Shown piece after piece: positions 1 to 8,598 of a stretch of 64,000 nucleotides of DNA (its first letter is position 1; each line of letters begins with the position of its first letter). The notes below the pieces were generated by a model that saw only the letters and a list, made by a program, of their open reading frames with translations, was not told where the DNA came from and ran no database searches. The stretch covers positions 115,633 through 179,632 of the forward strand of contig DIBV01000016.1 in NCBI GenBank assembly GCA_002415085.1. Direction: 5' to 3'. Source of the DNA: Arsukibacterium sp. UBA5043 (lineage in GTDB: Bacteria > Pseudomonadota > Gammaproteobacteria > Enterobacterales > Alteromonadaceae). The translations under genes and the position numbers were made by a program.

Positions 1-1173
1 GACGCTATCGCCTTTGCCGATGAACACAGCGAATTGTTTGGCGAGCATAGCAAGCTCAGCGCGGTTGAATTAACAGACGGCGATCAAAACCTGGTTTTTA
101 GGATCGAGAATGATAAAGGTACCTCGCTGATTGTAAAACAAGCTCTACCTTACGCCCACCTGATGGGTGAAAGCTGGCCACTGACCACCGATCGGTCGCG
201 GATTGAAGCCGAAGTGCTGAAATTACACCGACGGTTTTGCCCGCAGCATACGGTTGAAGTACGTTATTTTGACCCGATAGCCTGCGCCATGCTAATGGAA
301 GACCTGGACGACTACCGGATATTACGTGCCGAACTGATCGACGGCAAAAAATTTAACCATCTAGCGCCACAAATGGCCAGCTATATGGCAAATACCTTAT
401 TTTACACCAGCGATTTTGTGCTGAGCAGCGAACATAAAAAAGCCGAAGTTGCCCGTTTTTTAAACCCGGAACTGTGCCTGATCACAGAAGATTTATTTTT
501 TACCGACCCTTACTGCAATCATGAACGCAATAACATTGAACCATCGATGCTGGAAAAAGCGAAAACACTTTGGCATGACGATGCCTTAAAAGCAGAGGTT
601 GCCGCATTAAAAGCCAGTTTTCTAAGTAAGCCTCAGGCGTTATTACATGGCGATTTACACAGTGGCAGCGTGTTTATTAACAGCGATAACTGCAAAGTAA
701 TTGATGCCGAATTTGGCTTTTTTGGCCCGATAGGCTTTGATGTTGGCAGCTTGCTGGGCAACTTACTTATTAACTATTTAGCCTGCCCTGGCTTACAGGA
801 CGCAGCTGATTGCACCAGCCAGCAGGCCTATTTACTGGAGCAAGCTGAACAGCTGTGGCTGGATTTCAGCGAGACATTTACTGAATTGATGAGCCGGGAG
901 ACCCAGGACCCGGCGCTGGAAAGCAGCTTGTATCAGCAACGCTTTTTACAGCAGGTATTTAGCGATACAGCCGGCTATGCCGGCTGTGAGCTGATTCGAC
1001 GGACGGTAGGCCTGGCGCATGCGGCAGATATTGACAGTATCAGCGATGCTGGTAAGCGGGCGCAGTGTCAGCGAAATGCGTTAAAGCTGGGTCGGGAGCT
1101 GATTATGCAGCGCTCAGATTTAAATAATATCAGCCAGTTACTTAATTTAGTGCGCTATCAGCAGTCTGACTGA
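1..1173 (+). CDS. mtnK: S-methyl-5-thioribose kinase, 5' end cut by window
   Basis: The reading frame is open from base 1, so the gene starts upstream; about 390 residues are visible and family members have about 400, so little is missing. MtnK phosphorylates methylthioribose at C1 in the methionine salvage pathway, in the cytoplasm. The family signature near the start (ELTDGDQNLVFRI) binds nucleotide. The kinase catalytic loop HGDLHSGSVFI (about residue 217) and the metal-binding segment IDAEFGFFGPIGFDVG (about residue 235) are intact. Its usual partner mtnA would be expected upstream, outside the window. A TTG at 34 is only an internal codon. Confidence 0.93.
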   Translation, partial: DAIAFADEHSELFGEHSKLSAVELTDGDQNLVFRIENDKGTSLIVKQALPYAHLMGESWPLTTDRSRIEAEVLKLHRRFCPQHTVEVRYFDPIACAMLMEDLDDYRILRAELIDGKKFNHLAPQMASYMANTLFYTSDFVLSSEHKKAEVARFLNPELCLITEDLFFTDPYCNHERNNIEPSMLEKAKTLWHDDALKAEVAALKASFLSKPQALLHGDLHSGSVFINSDNCKVIDAEFGFFGPIGFDVGSLLGNLLINYLACPGLQDAADCTSQQAYLLEQAEQLWLDFSETFTELMSRETQDPALESSLYQQRFLQQVFSDTAGYAGCELIRRTVGLAHAADIDSISDAGKRAQCQRNALKLGRELIMQRSDLNNISQLLNLVRYQQSD

Positions 1174-1240
1174 TCGCGCCAATTAGCCGTTGGGTCTAGC
1201 CCGCCTGACGTATTTTACATCTACTTACAATTAATCAACT

Positions 1241-1264
1241 CTGGCAGCCATAACCGGCTGTCAG
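1241..1264 (+). terminator. hairpin after mtnK, weak terminator candidate
   Basis: CTGGCAGCC (1241-1249) pairs with GGCTGTCAG (1256-1264) around a 6-base loop, nine pairs including one G-T wobble. No T-run follows, so it may stabilise the mtnK transcript end or lie in the leader of the efflux operon rather than act as an intrinsic terminator. Confidence 0.3.
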
Positions 1265-1319
1265 GCCAGTTTAGCTTGTGGCAAACTGGAGCGATTCTAA
1301 CCACAAGCAGGTTGAGCAG

Positions 1320-2012
1320 ATGATTACGGCGAAAGCCCTTTATAAAAACTTTGGCAGTGGCGATAGCCAGGTACAGGCGCTGCGTAATGTCAGCCTGGAC
1401 ATTGCTGAAAACGAATTTGTTGCCGTGATGGGTAGCTCAGGTTCAGGTAAGTCGACTCTGATGAATATTCTTGGTTGCCTGGACACGCCAAGTGCCGGCC
1501 AATATCAACTGGCAGGCCAGGTCATTGGCCAGTTGGATGATGTCAGCCTGTCGGCGATGCGTAATCAGCATATTGGTTTTATTTTTCAGTCGTTTCACTT
1601 ATTACCCAGACTTACCGCTGCCCAGAATGTGGCATTGCCATTACGCTACACTGATATTGCCCCGGAGCAGGCTATCGCCCGGGCCAATGATTTGCTGGAT
1701 CAGGTGGGGCTGGGCCATCGCAAAGACCATAAGCCCCATGAAATGTCAGGTGGTCAGCGCCAGCGCGTGGCCATTGCCCGGGCTCTGGTAAACCGGCCTA
1801 AAGTGATTTTTGCCGATGAACCTACCGGCAATCTGGATAGCAAAACCTCCAAAGAGATCATGCAGCTGCTGTGTGACTTACACCAGCAGGGCAATACTAT
1901 TGTTATGGTCACCCATGAAGATGAAATCGCTGCCTATGCCGGCCGCGTGATCCGGATGCGTGATGGTCAGATAACGGAGGACAGCGCATGTTCAAACGCA
2001 CGTTCAGCATAG
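1320..2012 (+). CDS. ABC transporter ATP-binding protein (MacB/LolD type)
   Basis: This cytoplasmic ATPase of about 230 residues is predicted to power the FtsX-type permease at the end of the operon. Walker A GSSGSGKS is near residues 38-45, the signature MSGGQRQR near 142 and Walker B FADEPTGNLD near 163-172, all intact. ATG at 1320 is preferred over the in-frame GTG at 1278 because an AGCAGG lies about 8 bases before it and family members begin with a short segment before the first strand. The 3' end overlaps the next gene by 25 bases. As a LolD/MacB-type ATPase paired with an FtsX permease, it probably drives periplasm-to-outside efflux (inference from family). Confidence 0.9.
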   Translation: MITAKALYKNFGSGDSQVQALRNVSLDIAENEFVAVMGSSGSGKSTLMNILGCLDTPSAGQYQLAGQVIGQLDDVSLSAMRNQHIGFIFQSFHLLPRLTAAQNVALPLRYTDIAPEQAIARANDLLDQVGLGHRKDHKPHEMSGGQRQRVAIARALVNRPKVIFADEPTGNLDSKTSKEIMQLLCDLHQQGNTIVMVTHEDEIAAYAGRVIRMRDGQITEDSACSNARSA

Positions 2013-2971
2013 TATTTCTGGCTGTCGGCCAGTTAAGTTTCAGTGCCTTCAGCACCGCGGACACCACCGGCAATAGTGAGTTACCGTTACTACTCACCGG
2101 AACCTTACAATCAGCTGACCGCCAGAGTGTGGTTGCCCCGATGAGTGATAACTGGCGGGTACAGGTGCAATGGCTGCAAAATGAAAGTGAGCCGGTGAAA
2201 ACCGGCGATTTGATTGCAGTATTTGACGCTGGTAATACCCAGGCCCAGATTGAACAGTTGAAAAGCAGCTTAGTTAACCATGAAGAGCGGCTAAATCAGT
2301 TGAAAAGTGAGCATAAACAAAGTGTGATGGAAGCAGAGTATGAGCTGAATCGCCGCCAGCTGCTGCTGGAAAAAGCCGGTATCGATGCCGGCGTACCTAA
2401 GGCAAATTTAAGCTTATACGACTTCGAGCAATATCAACTGGAACAAAAGCGGGCGCGCACGGAAGCCAGCAAGGCGGCAGAACAATTAGCCGTTGCCAGG
2501 ATCACCGCCGATGCCGCATTAACCAAGCAACAGTTGCTTATAAAACAAACCCAGGCTGAGCTAACGGACGCTGAAAATGTGCTAAGCCGGATGAGTGTTT
2601 ACGCTACCCAGGATGGCAATATCAGTTATGGCAACCACCCCTGGTATGGTACCAAAATATATGCCGGCGTTACGGCGCAGCCGGGTTGGCTGATTGCTGA
2701 ACTGAACCGCAAAGACAATTTATATATTGAAGCCTGGGTGCATGAAACGGATTTACCGCGCCTGCAGCAGGCCGATGCGCTGCAGGCACGGTTTGATATT
2801 GCCCCCGACCAACCTTTCACTGTTACTCTCAGTGAGTTAGCTAATCAGGGCGAGAAACGCCAGAGTTGGGGTAATGCCCTGTATTATAAAGCTTCATTTA
2901 CCGCCGCCCAGCTGCCTGTTACCAGTCCGATGCTGGGTATGGGCATGTTAATAGAGGTAGCGGCAAAGTGA
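1988..2971 (+). CDS. HlyD/MacA-like adaptor 1 of efflux operon
   Basis: Periplasmic membrane-fusion protein of 327 residues with an N-terminal signal or anchor segment (residues 1-25). A biotinyl-lipoyl-like half is followed by a Glu/Lys/Gln-rich alpha-helical hairpin (roughly 80-190) and beta-barrel segments toward the C-terminus. Adaptors of this family bridge an inner-membrane permease to a TolC-like outer-membrane channel. A strong GGAGG lies just before the ATG, which sits inside the end of the ATPase gene, indicating translational coupling. Unlike the next two adaptors it has no lipobox Cys. It is short for the family, and I cannot assign a substrate. Confidence 0.82.
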   Translation: MFKRTFSIVFLAVGQLSFSAFSTADTTGNSELPLLLTGTLQSADRQSVVAPMSDNWRVQVQWLQNESEPVKTGDLIAVFDAGNTQAQIEQLKSSLVNHEERLNQLKSEHKQSVMEAEYELNRRQLLLEKAGIDAGVPKANLSLYDFEQYQLEQKRARTEASKAAEQLAVARITADAALTKQQLLIKQTQAELTDAENVLSRMSVYATQDGNISYGNHPWYGTKIYAGVTAQPGWLIAELNRKDNLYIEAWVHETDLPRLQQADALQARFDIAPDQPFTVTLSELANQGEKRQSWGNALYYKASFTAAQLPVTSPMLGMGMLIEVAAK

Positions 2972-3999
2972 CTTTATCAAACCCAAAACCATACCAGTAC
3001 TGCCTTAGCGCGGTATTATGCACCTTGCTGCTGAGCGCTTGTCAGCCGGAACGCGTCCAGGATAGCACCAGTGCTGTTGTCAGCTATGTCCGTGCCACCG
3101 GCGAGTTAACCGCCGCTAATTCATTTAAAGCCTCGCCACCCAGCGTCAGCAATATGTGGCAATATAATATTAAGCAGTTAGCACCGGAAAGCAGCATGTT
3201 AACCGAAGGCACCGTAGTGGTGGCGTTTGACGGCCAGCGGCTGACCGACGAGCTGAATAACAAAAATATTGAACTGAAAAGTGCCGAGCAGGAACTGGCC
3301 AACCGTTTGCGCAGCGACGAGCAGACATTTGAAGAGTTGAAACTGACCCTGGCCGAGCGGAAAATGGAATATGATCGCGAGCAACGTAAAGCCGAGATTG
3401 TTGACCAGTCGACCTCTGCTAATGACCGGCGTAAAGCCCAAATAGACTTTACCATTGCCGACAACCAATACCAGCTGGCTCAGGCGAGGCTGGCCAGCCA
3501 TCAGCAACAGCGCCAGGCTGAAGAGCAAATGCTGCTGGCAAAAGTCAGTCGCTTGCAGTCAGAGGTTAGCCAGCTGCAACGCAATATCGCCAGTATGCAG
3601 GTTAAAGCCCCCTTTGCCGGTGTCATGGTCTACAGCATTGGTTTTGACGGCGAGAAATTTTCAGTTGGCGACAGTGCCCAGTTTGGTCAGCCGGTTGCCG
3701 AAGTTAGCCAGCTGGACAGCCTGTATGTTAAAGCCGAAATTGACGAGATCGATTTAAAACAGCTGCAACCAGGATTAGCGGTTGAAGTTACACTGGATGC
3801 TTATCCGGAGCGACGATTTAATGGCGTACTGCAAAGCCTGGGCAACGCAGTGCGGGATAAATCTAACGACAACCTGCGCCGGGTAGTCGATGCCAGTGTC
3901 AGCCTGACCAATCTGGATACCGAGCTGATGCGCCCTGGTATGTCGGCCCGTCTTAATATCAGTCTGGGCAACCTGCAGGGAGAGCCGAATGAAAACTAA
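2968..3999 (+). CDS. HlyD/MacA-like lipoprotein adaptor 2
   Basis: This 343-residue adaptor starts with GTG overlapping the previous stop by 4 bases (GTGA). The N-terminus has a lipobox ending LLLSAC (about residues 20-25), so it is probably a lipoprotein facing the periplasm. A lipoyl-like segment is followed by a long coiled-coil hairpin (about 85-205), then the second lipoyl half (QVKAPFAGVMVYS) and a barrel domain. It differs in sequence from the adaptors on either side. It probably forms part of a mixed adaptor ring or works with the same permease; substrate unknown. Confidence 0.82.
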   Translation: MTLSNPKPYQYCLSAVLCTLLLSACQPERVQDSTSAVVSYVRATGELTAANSFKASPPSVSNMWQYNIKQLAPESSMLTEGTVVVAFDGQRLTDELNNKNIELKSAEQELANRLRSDEQTFEELKLTLAERKMEYDREQRKAEIVDQSTSANDRRKAQIDFTIADNQYQLAQARLASHQQQRQAEEQMLLAKVSRLQSEVSQLQRNIASMQVKAPFAGVMVYSIGFDGEKFSVGDSAQFGQPVAEVSQLDSLYVKAEIDEIDLKQLQPGLAVEVTLDAYPERRFNGVLQSLGNAVRDKSNDNLRRVVDASVSLTNLDTELMRPGMSARLNISLGNLQGEPNEN

Positions 4000-5188
4000 G
4001 TGTTATCGACTGCTGCCGGCCACAGTTACCTTTGGCCTGCTCGTTTTATCGGGCTGTGCTGAGCCCGAGCTACAGGTACCGGTATATAAAGTAGCACCCG
4101 CCACTCTGGTGCATAAGGTGCATACTGAAGGTGAATTATTTGCGGTAAATTCGGTAACTATTAATGCGCCGCGTAATGTGCAGGGCCCACGTTTTATTGC
4201 CAGCTTGGCCCGCGAATACACCAGGGTTGAACCTGGTGATGTGGTGGTAACTTTCGATGCCACTCAGCTGGAGCGCTCGCAGCGTAAAGCCAGCTCCAGC
4301 CTTAGCAGTGTGCTGGCCGACGAGCAGCAAAAACTGGCTGAACAAAATAACGAGCAAAAAGGCCTGGGGCTGGATCAATCTCTGATAGCGCAGGAATTCC
4401 GTTTTGCCGATCAGTTCAGTATTGACGATGTGCAAATTCGTTCAAAGCTGGAAATTCTTGATTCGATGCAAAATAAAGAATATCTCGGCGAGAAAAAACA
4501 ATATCTGGGCTGGCAGGAACAAAGTTTCAGTCAGCGCAGTAGTGGCGAGCTAGAACTGCTTCAGCTGCAACGCGGCCAGCAACAAAGCCTGCTGCAACAG
4601 GCCGAAACTGGTTTAGCCGCGCTGGAAGTCAAAGCGCCACACGCTGGTATTTTGCTGTTCGATACCAACTGGCGCGGTGAAAAGCCAGAAGTAGGCGGCA
4701 TGGTGTTTCCTGGCTTTAAAATAGGCAGCATTCCCGATCTAAGCCTGCAGCATCTGAAATTACAGGTTATCGAACAAGAGGCCATTGGGCTGGCAGCAGA
4801 GCAGCGGGTGACATTTTATCTGGCCGCCTGGCCCGATACGGTGCTTAACGGTAAAATTGTTTCCGTTGGCGCGATAGCGCAATCGCGCGAGCGACGCGAC
4901 CCGCGTAAATATATCGAAGTCATTGTCGCACCCGAGCAACAAGACCCCCGCTTTATGCCTGGTATTAAAGCTATTGCCACTCTGTGGGTAAACGAAAAAC
5001 CTGAAATATTAAAAGTACCACTGCAAGCCATTTTTAGTGAACAACAGCAGCTGTATGTTTACAAACGCAATGGCAGCACTTTTGTCAGACAACCCATCAG
5101 TCTGGGTAGTAAAAGCCTGAGCCATGCTGAGATCAGCAGTGGTATCGCCGCCGGCGATGAAATTGCCCTTGTTAACCCGGAAAGCTGA
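3989..5188 (+). CDS. HlyD/MacA-like lipoprotein adaptor 3
   Basis: Third membrane-fusion protein of the operon, 399 residues and the longest. A lipobox LLVLSGCAEP (around residue 23) predicts a lipoprotein. The helical hairpin region is at about 95-205, followed by LEVKAPHAGILLFDTNWRGEKP, split lipoyl and barrel strands, and a C-terminal membrane-proximal domain ending in IAAGDEIALVNPES. GGAG precedes the ATG, which overlaps adaptor 2 by 11 bases. This one has the full MacA-like domain set, including the membrane-proximal domain, so it is the likeliest direct partner of the permease. Confidence 0.83.
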   Translation: MKTKCYRLLPATVTFGLLVLSGCAEPELQVPVYKVAPATLVHKVHTEGELFAVNSVTINAPRNVQGPRFIASLAREYTRVEPGDVVVTFDATQLERSQRKASSSLSSVLADEQQKLAEQNNEQKGLGLDQSLIAQEFRFADQFSIDDVQIRSKLEILDSMQNKEYLGEKKQYLGWQEQSFSQRSSGELELLQLQRGQQQSLLQQAETGLAALEVKAPHAGILLFDTNWRGEKPEVGGMVFPGFKIGSIPDLSLQHLKLQVIEQEAIGLAAEQRVTFYLAAWPDTVLNGKIVSVGAIAQSRERRDPRKYIEVIVAPEQQDPRFMPGIKAIATLWVNEKPEILKVPLQAIFSEQQQLYVYKRNGSTFVRQPISLGSKSLSHAEISSGIAAGDEIALVNPES

Positions 5189-5192
5189 AGCC

Positions 5193-6428
5193 ATGAAACA
5201 TACACCTCTGATTAAAGACACCCTGGCCGAACTGGCTCAGCATAAATTGCGCACTTTTCTGACCCTGCTGGGTATGATCTTCGGCGTGGGCGCTGTGATT
5301 GCGATGCTGAATATCGGTGAGGGTGCTGAACGTGAAGCATTAAAAACCATTGAAACCATGGGCTTGCGCAATCTAATTGTGGAAGGCCGCAAATTTGATG
5401 AAAAAACCCTGCAAGAGCAGCGCAAGCACTCGCTGGGCCTGAACCAAAGCGACATTGATGCTGCCGTAGCCACCATTCCCGGCGTAACCTCTTACAGCGC
5501 TGAGCGCACCCTGGATACCTACGGCATCTACGGCCACAAGGGCAAAAGTGATGGTATTGCGCTTGGGGTGTCACCCAGTTATATGGCGTTAAGTAAGCTG
5601 CAGTTTGTTGCCGGTCGCAACTTTACCGAACAGGAAAATCGCTACGCCGCCCAGGTGGCCATTTTAGGTGCCCGGGTGGCGCAAAGCTTATTTCCCGATG
5701 GCGATGCGCTTGGTAAGCCAGTAAAGGTTAACCATGTCTGGTTACAAGTTGTGGGTGTACTGGCCGAGCCCTATGCCGGCAGTAATGAATTTCAGGGCAT
5801 TAAACTGGGCGGCGAGCAAAATCAATTGTTTATGCCACTGAACACCGCCCAGACCCGCTTTAAAGCCGAGCCGCTAACTGCCGAGCTTACCTCATTCCGG
5901 CTGCAACTGAGCGAGGATGCCAATAATGCGTTAAGCGCCAGGGCGCTGGATTTTTTGCTAAAGCAGCGCCATAACGACATCGACGATTACAACATTATTG
6001 TGCCGGCTGCTTTACTGGCACAGCAAAAGCAAACCCAACAGATATTCAATATTGTGATGTCGTGCGTCGCTGGCATTTCACTATTAGTCGGCGGCATTGG
6101 CATTATGAATATCATGCTGGCGACGGTACTGGAGCGTACCAAGGAAATTGGCCTGCTACGGGCCATCGGTGCCACCCGGCGCGATATTAAAATTCAGTTT
6201 GTGGCCGAAAGCTTTGCTATCGCCATTCTTGGCGGCCTGCTCGGTATCGTATTTGGCATCTTGCTGTCGGAGCTTATCGCCTTTTACTCCGACTGGGCCG
6301 TTAGCTGGTCACTGTTAGCAATTGGTTTGTCATTTAGTATCTGCGCCCTGATTGGCGTGGCCTTTGGCGTGTATCCGGCCATTAAAGCCTCAGAACTGGA
6401 CCCGATAACGGCGCTGCAAAGTGAATAG
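5193..6428 (+). CDS. MacB/FtsX-family ABC transporter permease
   Basis: Inner-membrane permease of 411 residues. A transmembrane helix near residues 20-42 is followed by a large periplasmic MacB-type core domain (about 50-290). Three further helices follow (roughly 300-325, 345-375, 380-405), including the conserved FtsX segment around TVLERTKEIGLLRAIGATRRDI. The start is the ATG four bases after the adaptor 3 stop; an upstream in-frame start at 5124 would overlap that gene without a ribosome site. With the ATPase at 1320 it forms a two-component ABC transporter that acts on periplasmic substrates. A role in protecting the cell from the neighbouring lanthipeptide is possible but unproven. Confidence 0.88.
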   Translation: MKHTPLIKDTLAELAQHKLRTFLTLLGMIFGVGAVIAMLNIGEGAEREALKTIETMGLRNLIVEGRKFDEKTLQEQRKHSLGLNQSDIDAAVATIPGVTSYSAERTLDTYGIYGHKGKSDGIALGVSPSYMALSKLQFVAGRNFTEQENRYAAQVAILGARVAQSLFPDGDALGKPVKVNHVWLQVVGVLAEPYAGSNEFQGIKLGGEQNQLFMPLNTAQTRFKAEPLTAELTSFRLQLSEDANNALSARALDFLLKQRHNDIDDYNIIVPAALLAQQKQTQQIFNIVMSCVAGISLLVGGIGIMNIMLATVLERTKEIGLLRAIGATRRDIKIQFVAESFAIAILGGLLGIVFGILLSELIAFYSDWAVSWSLLAIGLSFSICALIGVAFGVYPAIKASELDPITALQSE

Positions 6429-6442
6429 CTAAGTGTAATAAT

Positions 6443-6516
6443 TTGCCAGTAGCACTATAATTCGGTTTTACAGGACGTACTGGCAACATATCAATCGTAA
6501 GTCGCTAATAGTGCTA
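6443..6516. repeat. two interleaved inverted repeats between convergent operons
   Basis: TTGCCAGTA (6443-6451) has its exact inverse TACTGGCAA at 6478-6486. The overlapping TAGCACTAT (6450-6458) has its exact inverse ATAGTGCTA at 6508-6516. The order A-B-A'-B' makes the two stems cross rather than nest. The last arm contains the stop codon of the peptide exporter gene on the minus strand. This may be the end structure for both convergent transcripts; there is no T-run. Confidence 0.55.
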
Positions 6517-8598
6517 GCCAAGTTCTATTACCCTATCAACAGAGGCTATGGTTTCCGGGCGATGAGCAATAACAATTCTTGTGATGTTTAAATTTTTAAT
6601 GGCATTACTGACATAGGATTCTGTTTTAGTATCCAGATGACTGGTAGCTTCATCCATAAATAAAATGCGTGGTTGGCGATAAAGTGCTCTGGCCAACAGG
6701 ATCCGCTGTTTCTGCCCTCCAGATAGGGCCGATCCCATATCGCCAATAAGGCTGTTATAGCCCATTGGCATCTGCTCGATATCCTGGTGCACCGCAGCCA
6801 TTTGAGCACACTCCAGTACTCTGGCCATATCTGGCTGCTCTTCAAAAAATACAATATTGTCGCGAATAGAGCCCGACAACAGCTGGTCATCCTGCATGAC
6901 GGCTGCAATTTGTCGACGATAATTGGCCAGCCCCAGCTGTTGCAGAGGCATACCATCAACCAATACTTCACCGTCACTGGGTAGCAGTAACCCCAGCATG
7001 ATTTTCATCAACGTAGTTTTGCCACAACCTGAAGGACCGACCAAGGCTATAGATTCACCTGCCTGAATCGTCAGGCTGACATTTTGTAATACAGGGCGCG
7101 TTGTATCGCTATAAGCGAATTGAATACCCCGAAGTTCCATATTACCAGCCAGTAGTTTCTGTTCACGCTCTTGCTCCGGATGTACATTTTCCTTTGTTGT
7201 CAGTGCGATATCACCTAAGCGTTCAAAGTGAAGACTAAGCATTCTAAACTCAATCAGTTTTTCAATTAGCCGCGCCATCCGATCCATAAACTGAGTTTTG
7301 TAAGCCATAAAAGCAAACAGCATACCCGTGCTAAAGCCACCTGCCAGAATTAGATGGGCGGCCAGATAAACAACCAATATATTTTCAATACCAAAAAGTA
7401 GCCGGTTCACTGTTTGATATGAGATATTGAATACGCCAAGCCTGATAGATTGATTTGTCGCTTCAACAAAATGATGTTGCCAGATACTTTCCCGCTTAAC
7501 CTCAGAACCAAATAGTTTTATGGTTTGAATACCGCGAACAGTCTCCATAAAATTTGAATTCTCTTTCGCCAAGGCAAGAATTTCTTGTTCTGATACAGCC
7601 CGCAGTGAATGATACATCGCCAATCTGAATAGGGCGTAAACTAACACCGCGGCCAACACTACCATGCTTAACATCGGGCTATAAATCAGAATAACCACCA
7701 AAATGGCCATTGCCATCAAGCCATCAATTAATGCTTCAATCATGCCTGTAGTCAGTAGTTCTCTAACCTGTCGCAGCGAACCAAAACGCGATACCACGTC
7801 ACCCATATGGCGCTTTTCAAAGTAATTTAATGGCAAGCGCACTAAGTGGTGGAACAGATTGCCGGACATTTGAATATTCATTAAATTGCTAAAATGCAGC
7901 ATGACAAAACCCCGCAACGCGCTTGTAGCAATTTCAAACAACAACACTAATGAAAAACCTAAGGCCAACACCAACAGCAGACTGGTGTCATTACTTAATA
8001 TCACATCGTCAATTACCAGTTGCATATAATAAGGAGCGATCAGGGTGAACACCTGCAGCAATATTGACAGCGTAAATAGCAAAACAAGGGAGCGTTTAAG
8101 TCCAGAAATTTTTGACCAGAAATTTGATAACCCTAACCTGCGTTGTCCCTCTTTCAGTTTAAATTCATTTGTAGGTGTTAACTCCAGAACGACGCCAGTA
8201 AAATGTTTTCCTGCCTCTGCCAGGCTCAGTTTGCGGATTCCGAATGCAGGATCTTGGATGACAATATGCTTAGCGTGTACTGCTTTAAGCACCACAAAAT
8301 GGTTGAGATCCCAATGCAAAATGCAAGGAAGCTTTAAGGCTGGCAGATCTTCTAATTCGATACGCAACGGCCGGGATGTTAGCTGTAGTCTTTCGGCAAA
8401 ATTCATCAAATCAAGCAGCGTGCAACCTTCAATCGATAGTGAAAACTTCTGCCGCAATTCATTTAAATTCGCTTTATAGCCGTAGAAGCCAGCCACCATC
8501 GCCATACAAGCCAGTCCACACTCAGCGGCTTCTGTCTGATGGATCATGGGCAAGCGGCTGCCTTGCCAAAAAGTCAGTTTTTCGGTCAATGCCTGCAC
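6514..8598 (-). CDS. peptidase-containing ABC exporter (C39 PCAT) for lanthipeptide
   Basis: This 694-residue inner-membrane protein both cleaves the leader and exports the peptide. The N-terminal C39 peptidase has oxyanion Gln21, catalytic Cys27 (in AAECGLACMAM), His100 (in NHFVVL) and Asp116 (in QDPAFG), all present. Six transmembrane helices lie at about 165-450. The nucleotide-binding domain has Walker A GPSGCGKT (about 520), signature LSGGQKQR (about 627) and Walker B ILFMDEATSHLD (about 645). The start is GTG sharing one base with the adaptor's TAG stop (TAGTG), with AAGGA 8 bases before it. C39 peptidases cut after double glycine, which matches the precursor leader in this cluster. Confidence 0.94.
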   Translation of the reverse strand: MQALTEKLTFWQGSRLPMIHQTEAAECGLACMAMVAGFYGYKANLNELRQKFSLSIEGCTLLDLMNFAERLQLTSRPLRIELEDLPALKLPCILHWDLNHFVVLKAVHAKHIVIQDPAFGIRKLSLAEAGKHFTGVVLELTPTNEFKLKEGQRRLGLSNFWSKISGLKRSLVLLFTLSILLQVFTLIAPYYMQLVIDDVILSNDTSLLLVLALGFSLVLLFEIATSALRGFVMLHFSNLMNIQMSGNLFHHLVRLPLNYFEKRHMGDVVSRFGSLRQVRELLTTGMIEALIDGLMAMAILVVILIYSPMLSMVVLAAVLVYALFRLAMYHSLRAVSEQEILALAKENSNFMETVRGIQTIKLFGSEVKRESIWQHHFVEATNQSIRLGVFNISYQTVNRLLFGIENILVVYLAAHLILAGGFSTGMLFAFMAYKTQFMDRMARLIEKLIEFRMLSLHFERLGDIALTTKENVHPEQEREQKLLAGNMELRGIQFAYSDTTRPVLQNVSLTIQAGESIALVGPSGCGKTTLMKIMLGLLLPSDGEVLVDGMPLQQLGLANYRRQIAAVMQDDQLLSGSIRDNIVFFEEQPDMARVLECAQMAAVHQDIEQMPMGYNSLIGDMGSALSGGQKQRILLARALYRQPRILFMDEATSHLDTKTESYVSNAIKNLNITRIVIAHRPETIASVDRVIELG

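Noticed and set aside
5124-5192. Longer N-terminus for the FtsX permease
   Set aside because: It would overlap adaptor 3 by 65 bases without a ribosome site and add residues unlike the family.
1320-6428. LanFEG immunity transporter
   Set aside because: The permease has the FtsX/MacB fold with a large periplasmic domain and there are adaptors; LanE/LanG permeases are different. Protection remains only a possibility by position.
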